From NCBI GenBank assembly GCA_024760545.1, contig CP060501.1, positions 2,992,036 through 3,056,035 on the forward strand: a stretch of 64,000 nt of DNA, given 5' to 3'. A program made the translations under genes and the position numbers. The DNA comes from Nitrospira sp. (GTDB lineage Bacteria > Nitrospirota > Nitrospiria > Nitrospirales > Nitrospiraceae). Below the pieces are notes generated by a model. It saw only the letters and a program-made list of their open reading frames with translations. It searched no databases and was not told the DNA's origin. Below are positions 47,792 through 55,914 of this stretch, piece by piece. Positions within the stretch are counted from its first letter, which is position 1. Each line of letters begins with the position of its first letter.

Positions 47792-48811
47792 ATGGGGCAA
47801 ACAAACGGTCCAGAGGGCGATGCCTATACGGTCGTAGTTTTTCGAGGGTCCACTGCAAAACCCCTTCGCTTCAGCTTTTCAAAGAAGCTTCTCCGTAGGT
47901 TGCTTGTGTGTGTAGGGCTGGTCGTTCTTGCCGATCTCCTTGTGGTCTCTCACTACGTTATTAGAACGGGAGAAGTATGGGAACTGGCTGCCTTTCGTAC
48001 TGAAGCAATGAGTGCACGAGAGCAGACTGCGGCATTCACGAGCGCCATTGACGATCTGAAGAAACGCATTGGGGCCATGAATGAGGTAAATCAAAGACTT
48101 CGGGTCATGCTCGGAATAGAGGTTCCTAAGTCAGGCGATATGGTCAATGGTCGAGGTGGTGAGGAAGTGCCGCTTCCTGAGGAAGGGGGTATACCCCGCG
48201 CCAACGGGAACAATCCCATGGACCCCATGCCAAGCTCTATGGAGCGTACGGAGGGAACTCCCGAGCAATCCTCTGCCAGCATCGAACCATCTCCAAATGA
48301 CGTGGCGGCAGTGGCCGCGGTCAAGGAAGGCCTGGAATGGCTTTCGAAAGCCGCGACGGCGCAAGAGCGCATGTTGAACGAGTTATCGCAAGCTGCCGAG
48401 CAACGCTCAACTCGCTGGGCCTCGACACCTTCGATTTGGCCTGTGAGAGGGTGGGTAACGTCGGGGTTTGGTCCTCGAATTTCTCCGTTTACGGAAAAAC
48501 CAGCCTGGCATGACGGATTGGATATCGGAGCCGCGCCAAACACTCCGGTCCGTGCTCCCGCTCAAGGAAGGATTACATCCATAGGGTACGATCCTAAGCT
48601 TGGGCACATGGTTCGTGTTGACCATGGCTACGGAGTTGAAACTCTTTATGGGCACCTGGCGAAGGCACTGGTGAAAGAAGGCCAGAGAGTCGATCGCGGC
48701 GACGTCATTGCGCTTGTCGGGAGCTCGGGCCTTTCCACGGGTCCTCACCTCCACTACATGGTGAAATTGAACGGACAGGCACTAGACCCCACCAAGTACA
48801 TCCTAGAGTAA
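47792..48811 (+). CDS. M23-family (LytM) peptidase, membrane-anchored
   Basis: About 339 residues. One transmembrane helix (about 33-55, KKLLRRLLVCVGLVVLADLLVV), a coiled-coil region to about 115, a Pro/Gly/Ser-rich linker, then a LytM domain (about 230-335) with metal ligands in AWHDGLDIGA (His240, Asp244) and GPHLHYMVKLNG (HxH about 320-322). The active site is intact, so it is a peptidoglycan endopeptidase rather than an EnvC-like activator. The ATG at 47792 follows GGGGGGCG and an upstream frame is not needed. Confidence 0.9.
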   Translation: MGQTNGPEGDAYTVVVFRGSTAKPLRFSFSKKLLRRLLVCVGLVVLADLLVVSHYVIRTGEVWELAAFRTEAMSAREQTAAFTSAIDDLKKRIGAMNEVNQRLRVMLGIEVPKSGDMVNGRGGEEVPLPEEGGIPRANGNNPMDPMPSSMERTEGTPEQSSASIEPSPNDVAAVAAVKEGLEWLSKAATAQERMLNELSQAAEQRSTRWASTPSIWPVRGWVTSGFGPRISPFTEKPAWHDGLDIGAAPNTPVRAPAQGRITSIGYDPKLGHMVRVDHGYGVETLYGHLAKALVKEGQRVDRGDVIALVGSSGLSTGPHLHYMVKLNGQALDPTKYILE

Positions 48812-48956
48812 CAGAGAGTCAGACGTTCTCAGTGTGAGAGTTTGAGTTGTTCCCATCCAAGGTCGCTAACCTCACTCCAATCCAGTTCTTGGCGAGACTC
48901 CATGCTGTATTATTACCGTCAGGTATCATCTAAAGCGTAAAGTAGAAAGACAGCCC

Positions 48957-50639
48957 TTGACCGACCTCGACATCGCGCAGTCTGTCAATCCCCGCCCTAT
49001 CGTCGATATCGGTTCCCAGCTCGGGATACGTCCCGAAGAGCTCACCCTGTATGGTCGCGACAAGGCAAAAGTCTCCCTGCAGGTATTGGATCGTCTCCGG
49101 TCAGTGCCGAAGGGACGGTATGTCCTTGTTACAGCGATTAATCCAACACCCTTAGGAGAAGGGAAGACGACGACCTCCATAGGCCTTGCCATGGGGCTCT
49201 CACGGCTAGGGCATAGGACGGCGCTGACCCTTCGGCAGCCCTCTCTCGGGCCCGTGTTTGGAGTGAAGGGCGGCGGTACCGGCGGAGGGCGCGCCCAAGT
49301 TATTCCGATGGAGGATATCAACCTTCACCTGACCGGGGATGCCCATGCAGTCGCCGCCAGCCATAATCTCCTCTCAGCGTTCCTCGACAATCATCTGTTT
49401 CACGGAAATGCACTCTCGATCGATCCTCAACGGGTCACATGGCCTCGGACTCTATGTATCAGTGATCGAGCTCTCAGGGAGGTCTTGCTGGGAGAGGAGT
49501 CAGGCAGGCGCCTGGGGCAGTTTGTCATTACCGAGGCATCAGAAATTATGACGGCGCTGGCCTTGGCAAAGGATCACCGAGACCTCCGTGGCCGACTTGG
49601 CCGAATTGTGGTGGGGCTTACGAAATCAGGTGCGCCAGTCACAGCCGAAGAGCTCGGTTGTGTGGGATCAATGGTTGTGCTGCTGAAGGACGCCCTAAAG
49701 CCGAACCTGGTCCAAACCCTCGAAGGGACTCCTGCATTCGTCCATACAGGCCCCTTCGGCAACATTGCGCACGGCAACTGCTCAGTCATATCCGATGCGA
49801 TTGCTTTGAGATGTGCGGATTTCGTTGTGACAGAGGCGGGTTTCGGCAGCGATCTTGGGGCAGAGAAGTTTTTTAATATTAAGTGCCGGGTGTCGGGATT
49901 CACACCGACGGTGGCGGTGGTGGTGGCGACATTAAGGGCTTTGAAACTCCATGGCGGTGGAGGTGTTGCCAAGGCCGGCGTTGCGCTACCCGCAAGTTTG
50001 ACGGGGCCGAATCAGGAAGCGTTATCGAAGGGAATCTCCAATCTCGAACAGCATGTCGCCAACGTACTGGCGCATGGAGTCCCGGTTGTTGTCGCGGTGA
50101 ACGCCTTCAAGAGTGATCCCCAGGATGAGTTGGATTGGGTTCGAGAACAGTCGCTGAAGATGGGGGCTGTGGATGCGGCGGTATCAACCCACTGGGCTGA
50201 CGGCGGGAAGGGGGCCGAACAGCTGGCAGCTGCGGTTGCCAAAGCATCCGAGAAGCCGGCCCATTTCAGACCTCTCTACGAATTATCCTGGCCGATCAGA
50301 GAAAAGATCGAAACCATTGCTACGCAGATGTATGGGGCAGCGGGGGTCAAGTTTGAGCCGGAGGCGGAGCGTCAGATTGACACCGCAGAAGCATTGGGAT
50401 TCGGTGGTTTACCAGTCTGCATGGCCAAAACTCCGCTGTCGTTGTCACACGATCCCACATTAAAGGGGAGGCCGACCGGATTCACGGTTCCCATTCGGGA
50501 ACTGCGTATTTTGGCCGGAGCGGGATTCGTGACTGCGGTTTGTTCGGGGATTCAATTGATGCCGGGATTGCCCAAGAAGCCGGCAGGTGAGCGGATCAGT
50601 CTTGACGCAACAAGCGGAAACATTGTGGGACTTTCGTGA
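48957..50639 (+). CDS. fhs: Formate--tetrahydrofolate ligase
   Basis: A 560-residue enzyme, normal length, that makes 10-formyl-THF from formate, THF and ATP for purine and one-carbon metabolism. The P-loop is TPLGEGKTTTSIGLAMG (about 64-80), followed by PSLGPVFGVKGGGTGGG, LTGDAHAVAASHN, and TEAGFGSDLGAEKFFNIKC. The start codon is TTG with AGAAAGA upstream. It ends 4 bp from the end of the convergent hflC gene. Confidence 0.97.
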   Translation: MTDLDIAQSVNPRPIVDIGSQLGIRPEELTLYGRDKAKVSLQVLDRLRSVPKGRYVLVTAINPTPLGEGKTTTSIGLAMGLSRLGHRTALTLRQPSLGPVFGVKGGGTGGGRAQVIPMEDINLHLTGDAHAVAASHNLLSAFLDNHLFHGNALSIDPQRVTWPRTLCISDRALREVLLGEESGRRLGQFVITEASEIMTALALAKDHRDLRGRLGRIVVGLTKSGAPVTAEELGCVGSMVVLLKDALKPNLVQTLEGTPAFVHTGPFGNIAHGNCSVISDAIALRCADFVVTEAGFGSDLGAEKFFNIKCRVSGFTPTVAVVVATLRALKLHGGGGVAKAGVALPASLTGPNQEALSKGISNLEQHVANVLAHGVPVVVAVNAFKSDPQDELDWVREQSLKMGAVDAAVSTHWADGGKGAEQLAAAVAKASEKPAHFRPLYELSWPIREKIETIATQMYGAAGVKFEPEAERQIDTAEALGFGGLPVCMAKTPLSLSHDPTLKGRPTGFTVPIRELRILAGAGFVTAVCSGIQLMPGLPKKPAGERISLDATSGNIVGLS

Positions 50640-50643
50640 AGGG

Positions 50644-51504
50644 TCAGCGTTGTTTCAAGTAGCGGAAGAATTCTGAATCCGGGCTCATCACCAAGGTGGA
50701 ACCTTCTTTGAAGGCGGACTTGTAGGCTTCCATGGAACGGGTAAACTCGAAAAACTTCTGGTCCTGTCTGTACGCATCGGCATAGGTCCGAAACGCTTTA
50801 GCATCACCGCTGCCGCGGAGTTCCTCAGATTCTTTATAGGCTTGGGCGAGGATAATTTCCCGGTCTTTTTCGGCTTCTGACCTGATTTTCTGGGCTTCCT
50901 CGGCTCCTTCCGCTCGATACTGTTTGGCCTGCCGTTCTCGCTCCGCTTGCATACGCGCGAAGACCGCTTTTTCGTTCTGTTCGGGCAAATCGGCCCGCTT
51001 GATCCGCACATCCTGGATCTCGATACCGTACGCCGAGGCCTTTTCATTCGCGCGTTCGGTGACCACCCGCATGATCTCGGCCCTCGTGCTCGAGACGATT
51101 TCAAGCAACTCGTGGCGGCCCAGTTCGACGCGGAGCTCGGAATAGATGATATCGTGCAACCGTTGGAGGGCGCCCCGCTGGCTTTGGAATGCCTGATAGA
51201 CCTTCAACGGATCTGTGATCCGCCATTTGGCGAAGTTGTCCAGCAACAAGGTCTTCTTGTCCTGGGTAATGACATCCTGCGCATTCGAATCGTAGTCCAA
51301 CAGTCGTTTTTCGAAGTACGTCACCTCCTGGACGAACGGCATTTTCATGTAGAGTCCGGGTTCGGTGATATTGCGCACGGGTTTTCCGAGTTGCACGACG
51401 ATGGCCGTCTGGATGACGTCCACGACGAAGATCGGAGACGCGCCAAGCACAAACAACGCGACAATCGCGGCCAGGACTGTGATCGCCAATCCCTGTTTCG
51501 TCAT
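50644..51504 (-). CDS. hflC: FtsH protease modulator HflC
   Basis: A 286-residue SPFH-domain membrane protein: an N-terminal helix (LAITVLAAIVALFVLGAS), the SPFH fold with VQLGKPVRNITEPGLYMKMPFVQEVTYFEKRLL, and a coiled coil (ARMQAERERQAKQYRAEGAEE). With HflK it forms a cage in the cytoplasmic membrane around FtsH. It overlaps hflK by 4 nt. Normal length and order (hflK-hflC). Confidence 0.95.
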   Translation of the reverse strand: MTKQGLAITVLAAIVALFVLGASPIFVVDVIQTAIVVQLGKPVRNITEPGLYMKMPFVQEVTYFEKRLLDYDSNAQDVITQDKKTLLLDNFAKWRITDPLKVYQAFQSQRGALQRLHDIIYSELRVELGRHELLEIVSSTRAEIMRVVTERANEKASAYGIEIQDVRIKRADLPEQNEKAVFARMQAERERQAKQYRAEGAEEAQKIRSEAEKDREIILAQAYKESEELRGSGDAKAFRTYADAYRQDQKFFEFTRSMEAYKSAFKEGSTLVMSPDSEFFRYLKQR

Positions 51505-52628
51505 GGTCTGGTACCCCGAGATTTTAAGCTAGGAGATGGCTCAGGCCGAGACTCCTCAATCTCCGGTTGTGAACCTGACTTGACGCCGGCCGTGGACGCA
51601 GGTCTGGAGTGACGGTCTAAGGGAAGATACGGCAGCAAACGCTCACCGCCTTTTCCGTCGATAATGATCTTCTCCATGTTCGGCAGAATTTCTTCCATCG
51701 TTTCGATATAGATCCGTTTGCTGATCACGTCCTTCGCTTGGTTGTACTCCTTCAAGGTCGCGAGGAAACGGTTCGTCTCTCCCTGGGCACGATTGAGTCG
51801 GGCCTGCGCAAACCCCTTTGCTCGGTTGACCAGTTCAGCGGCTTCACCTTTCGCCCTCGGGATGATGTCGTTTCGGTATCCTTGGGCTTGATTGATGAGC
51901 TTTTCACGGTCTTCTTTGGCGTTCGTCACGTCTTTGAAGGCGGCGGCGACCGCTTCCGGAGGACCGACGTCTTGAAGTTGCACGGCGGCAATCTGCACGC
52001 CGGAGCGGTACTGATCGAGGATCAGTTGGAGCAACGTCAAGGTGTCTTGCTGAATCACCGCTTTCCCGGTGGTCAGGGCTTCATCGATCTTGCTCTTGCC
52101 GACCACTTCCCGCATCGAGGCTTCAGCCGCCTTGCCGATCGTTTCATGGATATCCGCTACATTGAACAAGAAGTCGCGAGCTTCCTTAATCTTATATTGG
52201 ACGATGAACTCGATGGCGAGGATGTTCATATCGCCGGTGAGCATCAGGGCTTCCTGAGGCACCATCTGCTGGCGGCCTTGCTGGTTGGTCCGGAAGCCGA
52301 CCTCCACACGATAGAGTTTAGCGACTTTCGGCTGGAGGACGGTTTCAACGAGAGGAATCTTGAAGTGAGGACCGGGCTCAACCGCGCGGACCGGCACACC
52401 GAACCGTTTCACGACACCTTCTTCGTCGGGAGCGATGATGAACACACTCTGCCAGACCAGCAGAATCATCAAGGCGGCGAGGACGAGGTTCCACATTCCG
52501 CCCGAGGGTAGGAGGCTCTTCAACTTGCCGGGAGGAAACAGATCCTTGAATTGCGATTGGGCCTGCTTGAATGCTTCCTCAAGCGGATCAGCCTTTTTAC
52601 CCCAAGGATCTTTTGGGTCCCAGACCAT
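51501..52628 (-). CDS. hflK: FtsH protease modulator HflK
   Basis: A 375-residue SPFH protein. A short Gly/Pro-rich cytoplasmic head (about 1-45) is followed by a transmembrane helix (NLVLAALMILLVWQSVFII) and the SPFH domain (EEGVVKRFGVPVRAVEPGPHFKIP, QVEVGFRTNQ). The last 60 residues are Pro/Ser-rich. It is upstream of and coupled to hflC. The start ATG is at 52628. Confidence 0.93.
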   Translation of the reverse strand: MVWDPKDPWGKKADPLEEAFKQAQSQFKDLFPPGKLKSLLPSGGMWNLVLAALMILLVWQSVFIIAPDEEGVVKRFGVPVRAVEPGPHFKIPLVETVLQPKVAKLYRVEVGFRTNQQGRQQMVPQEALMLTGDMNILAIEFIVQYKIKEARDFLFNVADIHETIGKAAEASMREVVGKSKIDEALTTGKAVIQQDTLTLLQLILDQYRSGVQIAAVQLQDVGPPEAVAAAFKDVTNAKEDREKLINQAQGYRNDIIPRAKGEAAELVNRAKGFAQARLNRAQGETNRFLATLKEYNQAKDVISKRIYIETMEEILPNMEKIIIDGKGGERLLPYLPLDRHSRPASTAGVKSGSQPEIEESRPEPSPSLKSRGTRP

Positions 52629-52902
52629 TCAGAGATGTTTGAAATCCAATGAATAACAGGAAACGGTCCCACACATTAACAGAGTGCGGCTACTGTGACA
52701 AGGTGCCAAGGCATGAATACAAGAAGCTGAACACTATCGGAGAGAATATAGCCGCATATCACACCGTGATTCCCATGGCGGGTAAAGGAGGGAGGTCCAG
52801 TGCGCCTCCAAGTAACTGGGGACCTGGAACGATAGATTGATATCGAAATACCGAGAAGAGACTTGAAGAGGCAGTCGTTTGTTTCGCGTGGTCAAGCAGG
52901 GC

Positions 52903-53073
52903 TCAGAAAACCTTCCCTAAAGCCTCCAGCAGGGTCAGGTCAAAGTTCAGACGGTAAAGATTCACTTGCAGGGCTTCAAAGGTCTCTCCTTGCACCCAGT
53001 GGTCGGGAAAGTTCGGCAGATAGGCCAGCCACTGCTTTTCATTTTCCAGATAGAAATATTTAATCGCCTGCAT
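52903..53073 (-). CDS. HicB-like antitoxin-family small protein (56 aa)
   Basis: A 56-codon gene starting MQAIKYFYLENEKQWLAYLP and then NFPDHWVQGETFEALQVNLY. This is the HicB partial-RNase-H-like fold: the strand pair, the FPD...QGET turn and the amphipathic helix with LYRLNFDLT. Antitoxins of this group normally sit next to a HicA (double-stranded RNA-binding-like) toxin. No HicA-sized frame is present on either strand within 600 bp. No DNA-binding tail is visible. The 274 bp between it and hflK show no gene. Confidence 0.7.
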   Translation of the reverse strand: MQAIKYFYLENEKQWLAYLPNFPDHWVQGETFEALQVNLYRLNFDLTLLEALGKVF

Positions 53074-53516
53074 GGGGCACCCCTAATATAGATTGTGGCA
53101 ACACACCAAAACACGCACCCGTCCCTCAAACCACTCATGAATTCGAACACAAGATTGTATACAAGTCAACAATCGCCTCGAAGCCCGCCTAGGGACGTCC
53201 TGTTCAGTAACTTTTTGAGAATTGCCTCTTGCACAGTATTCTAATAAGAACGCTGGTGTTTCTGAACTGGTGAAAGCCCGAAGCCCGTTCAACTTATGAT
53301 CCCCGCTGCTGCGTCAATGCTGTCTTCCGCATCCGCTTCTCGTACTATTATCGGCCGGTCTCGCTTCATTCTGGATAGGGAAACACCTTAGGAACTCACA
53401 AAAAAGACCTGAATCTAAGTCGCTGGGCCATTGAATTGGGACAGCGATGTAGCCCTACGGTCGATTCATGCGGTTTTCGGGGTTGGCGGCGTATGCTTGA
53501 CGAAGGCCGGTTGCGC
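53074..53516. other. Intergenic region between two HicB-like genes
   Basis: A 443-bp stretch. No HicA-like frame, repeat family member or structured RNA was recognised. Confidence 0.4.
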
Positions 53517-53810
53517 TCAGTGATTGCTGATCATCGTGGACAGGAGCTGTTCAACCCGTGCTCGGCGCTTGATCTGGGCGCGCGACATCGGACGGGACAT
53601 CGTGGGGGTGTGACTGTGATGCTGGTTGTACTCACTCTGCTGGTATTGGTCCTGTTCTTGCTCCCGGGCGGTGAGCTCTTGATGCAGTTGCCACAGCTTG
53701 AACTGCAGCTCCTCGAACGAGTTACCATGCGCTTCAAACTCTGGATAGCCCTCCAGATACCCGCGCCACCCGTTTTGTTCCTGCAAGATGATGTATTTAG
53801 TGGAATGCAT
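53517..53810 (-). CDS. Second HicB-like small protein (97 aa)
   Basis: A 97-residue protein. Residues 1-48 repeat the HicB layout of the gene at 52903: TKYIILQEQNGWRGYLEGYP, then EFEAHGNSFEELQFKLWQLH. It continues with a Gln/His-rich stretch and a basic C-terminus (SRAQIKRRARVEQLLS) that could bind DNA or RNA. No HicA-like toxin is adjacent. The two HicB-like genes share strand and fold but are 440 bp apart, probably an old duplication or two lone antitoxins. Confidence 0.65.
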   Translation of the reverse strand: MHSTKYIILQEQNGWRGYLEGYPEFEAHGNSFEELQFKLWQLHQELTAREQEQDQYQQSEYNQHHSHTPTMSRPMSRAQIKRRARVEQLLSTMISNH

Positions 53811-54135
53811 GAGGGAAAGTATATCTGGAGTTTTCAGGTGCGCAAGTGAAGAGAGGAAAGAAACAGCGGGGACGGCCGCCTGCGAAAAGTGTCAAGAAAG
53901 CCAATGGGTTAAGTCGGCAGTCCCCAGCACAATCTGTGAAGGCCTTCGCCCTTAGTCATGATGCTCACCCGGGAACACACTTTTGATCTGAGGCAAGTAC
54001 AACCCGATTGACAATTACCGCCAACAAACCAGTATCTAGACAACCCGTACCTGATCCTCCGTGAAGATGAATCCACGACTGCATATCCTCGTTGACTGGG
54101 CCACGCCCGCCGAGTAGCCTCCGTCTTGAGTATTT
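53811..54135. other. Intergenic region, nothing recognised
   Basis: A 325-bp stretch upstream of the GNAT gene. It contains a short basic frame starting KRGKKQRGRPP near 53848, which I consider too uncertain to call. Confidence 0.35.
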
Positions 54136-54606
54136 ATGACATTTCAACTGGCGCTTGCAGAAGCTGATGACGCGGAGGCCATTGCGACGATGGTGGGGGA
54201 ACTGTTGCATGAGATCATGGCCCTCGTGAGCGACAAGAGTTTTGATTTCGATGTTGCCGAGACTGTCGGTCGAGCACGCTCCTGGATGGCGGAGGGACTG
54301 TACACCGTGTTGCTCGCGCGGGCGGAAGACAAGCCGGTTGGAGTGCTTGCTCTCTATGAAAGTTATGCGCTGTACACCGGAGGTGTGTATGGAACGATCC
54401 CGGAATTCTATGTCCGGTCGGCGTACCGTTCGCATGGGATTGGATCAGCACTACTTGCCGAAGCTCAAAGAATTGGCCGGCAACGAGGATGGACACGTCT
54501 CGAAGTCACCACTCCTCCGTTACCGCACTTCGATCGGACGCTGAGCTTCTATCAACGGAACCACTTCACCCTCTCCGGTGGGCGCAAGTTGAAATTGGAG
54601 CTGTGA
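54136..54606 (+). CDS. GNAT-family N-acetyltransferase
   Basis: A 156-residue acetyltransferase. The acetyl-CoA-binding P-loop is RSAYRSHGIGSALLAEAQRIG (the RxxGxG/A pattern RSHGIGSA), preceded by VYGTIPEFYVR and followed by WTRLEVTTPPLPHFDRTLSFYQRNHF. The substrate is unknown. The stop shares one base with the start of the next gene (TGATG), a strong sign of a functional pair. Confidence 0.87.
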   Translation: MTFQLALAEADDAEAIATMVGELLHEIMALVSDKSFDFDVAETVGRARSWMAEGLYTVLLARAEDKPVGVLALYESYALYTGGVYGTIPEFYVRSAYRSHGIGSALLAEAQRIGRQRGWTRLEVTTPPLPHFDRTLSFYQRNHFTLSGGRKLKLEL

Positions 54607-55022
54607 TGAAGCCGGTGATCCAACGGGAACAAACCGGCTGCGGCATCGCCAGTGTCGCGGCGCTCTCCGGCGTGAGTTATGGCGCCGCAAAGCGTGTGGC
54701 CAACCGGATGGGCATCTCTGCGGCGGACAGCCGCTTGTGGTCGGAGACGGCGTATGTGCGTCGGCTCCTCAAGTACTATCGGCGTCACGCGTCGTCAAGA
54801 GTGCTGCCGTTTGTTTCGTGGGAAGCGCTGCCGAGTCGAGCGCTCTTGGCAATCAAGTGGCATCGGATGAGAGGGCGAGCATACTGGCATTGGGTGGTCT
54901 TTGTCCGAGATCCCGGCAGGGCCTACGTGCTGGATTCGGGTCCGAGTCTCACACGCCATGTCCGGACGGATTTCGGCCGCATGAAGCCGAGATGGTTTCT
55001 TGCAGTGAAGGAGTTTTCGTGA
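54606..55022 (+). CDS. C39-like cysteine peptidase
   Basis: A 138-residue protein of the papain-like C39 type. The catalytic Cys is in EQTGCGIASVAALSGVSY (Cys11), the His in GRAYWHWVVFVRD and the Asp in AYVLDSGPS. C39 peptidases remove double-glycine leader peptides from bacteriocins; the family also contains stand-alone members. It is translationally coupled to the GNAT gene, and in other bacteria GNAT and C39 domains occur fused in one protein, so the two probably act on the same peptide or protein. No bacteriocin-like leader gene was recognised nearby. The start at 54606 excludes a longer upstream frame. Confidence 0.75.
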   Translation: MKPVIQREQTGCGIASVAALSGVSYGAAKRVANRMGISAADSRLWSETAYVRRLLKYYRRHASSRVLPFVSWEALPSRALLAIKWHRMRGRAYWHWVVFVRDPGRAYVLDSGPSLTRHVRTDFGRMKPRWFLAVKEFS

Positions 55023-55271
55023 TTTCGTCCTATCCTTTCCGCTTCATTGCTCGCAGATAGACTCCAGTTCTGCATCGTCTTCCAAGGAAACCGGCCGACA
55101 CGTTCAATGGATGGCGCATCGTTGGACTGGTCTGCAGATTGCGCGGCGGATGGGGCTGTCAATTTGGCGTGAAAATGTCGACAAGAACCGCTTTCACCGA
55201 TACATTTTCACCCAGGCGTTCGGAAACGTTCCGATTTGATACTCCAATCGACTGTAGAGAGGAGCCCAGAC

Positions 55272-55793
55272 ATGATGCCAACCCAAACACTCACGGATGA
55301 ACAGTTGAAGAACCACGCGATCAGACAAGCATTGGCGGGCGATACCGTTGGCGCGCGACACACCGTCAGTGGAATGGTCGACAGACGGTATCTGCGGGAA
55401 GTCTGGCAAATGATGCTGTTCATCCAATCGGAACGCGGGGACGTGCAGGCCGTCAAGGACACAATCCTCTCATGTCCCGATCCGTCGTTGTTGGCAAGCC
55501 ACTTCTACCTTGAGCTTCCTCAAGTCTTCGTCAAGGCCGGGGACCGATCAGGAGCCATCGAGATCGCGCAGGCCATGGGTCAGTATGGCGTATTGCCGCT
55601 CATCGGAATTGCCGCCCACTTGGCTGAGGACGGTGATGCCGTCGGGGTACGAGAGGCGCTCTCTTACATTGATGAAGATTTGAGAGCCCTGATTCTGTAC
55701 AAAGTAAGCACCTGTCTACCAAAGGGCGGGCGACTCGACGCACCGAGCACGGCGATGGACCAGAGTTCTCCTTCCGGTTCACTGGCGGCCTGA
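55272..55793 (+). CDS. Helical hypothetical protein (173 aa)
   Basis: A 173-residue protein starting MMPTQTLTDEQLKNHAIRQA after GAGAGGAGC. The sequence is built of short amphipathic helices (ARHTVSGMVDRRYLREVWQM, GDRSGAIEIAQAMGQYGVLP) like a tetratricopeptide or similar helical-repeat scaffold. The end is Ser/Pro-rich. No family recognised. It lies between the GNAT/C39 pair and recQ with its own ribosome site. Confidence 0.6.
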   Translation: MMPTQTLTDEQLKNHAIRQALAGDTVGARHTVSGMVDRRYLREVWQMMLFIQSERGDVQAVKDTILSCPDPSLLASHFYLELPQVFVKAGDRSGAIEIAQAMGQYGVLPLIGIAAHLAEDGDAVGVREALSYIDEDLRALILYKVSTCLPKGGRLDAPSTAMDQSSPSGSLAA

Positions 55794-55914
55794 CAGTTTC
55801 CATAACCAAGTCCGCTTACGCACACGTCTCTTGACTCCTTCCCCCGGCGTGCCTAGCCTAGCGACGATTCTACATGGATAAGCGGGAGTGCTTGGATGAT
55901 CCAACCTAAGCACC

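Noticed and set aside
52649-52840. 63-codon plus-strand frame upstream of hflK
   Set aside because: No family, no ribosome site and atypical composition; likely chance.
53811-54135. Short basic AT-hook-like frame (KRGKKQRGRPP)
   Set aside because: Too short, with a GTG start and no supporting context.
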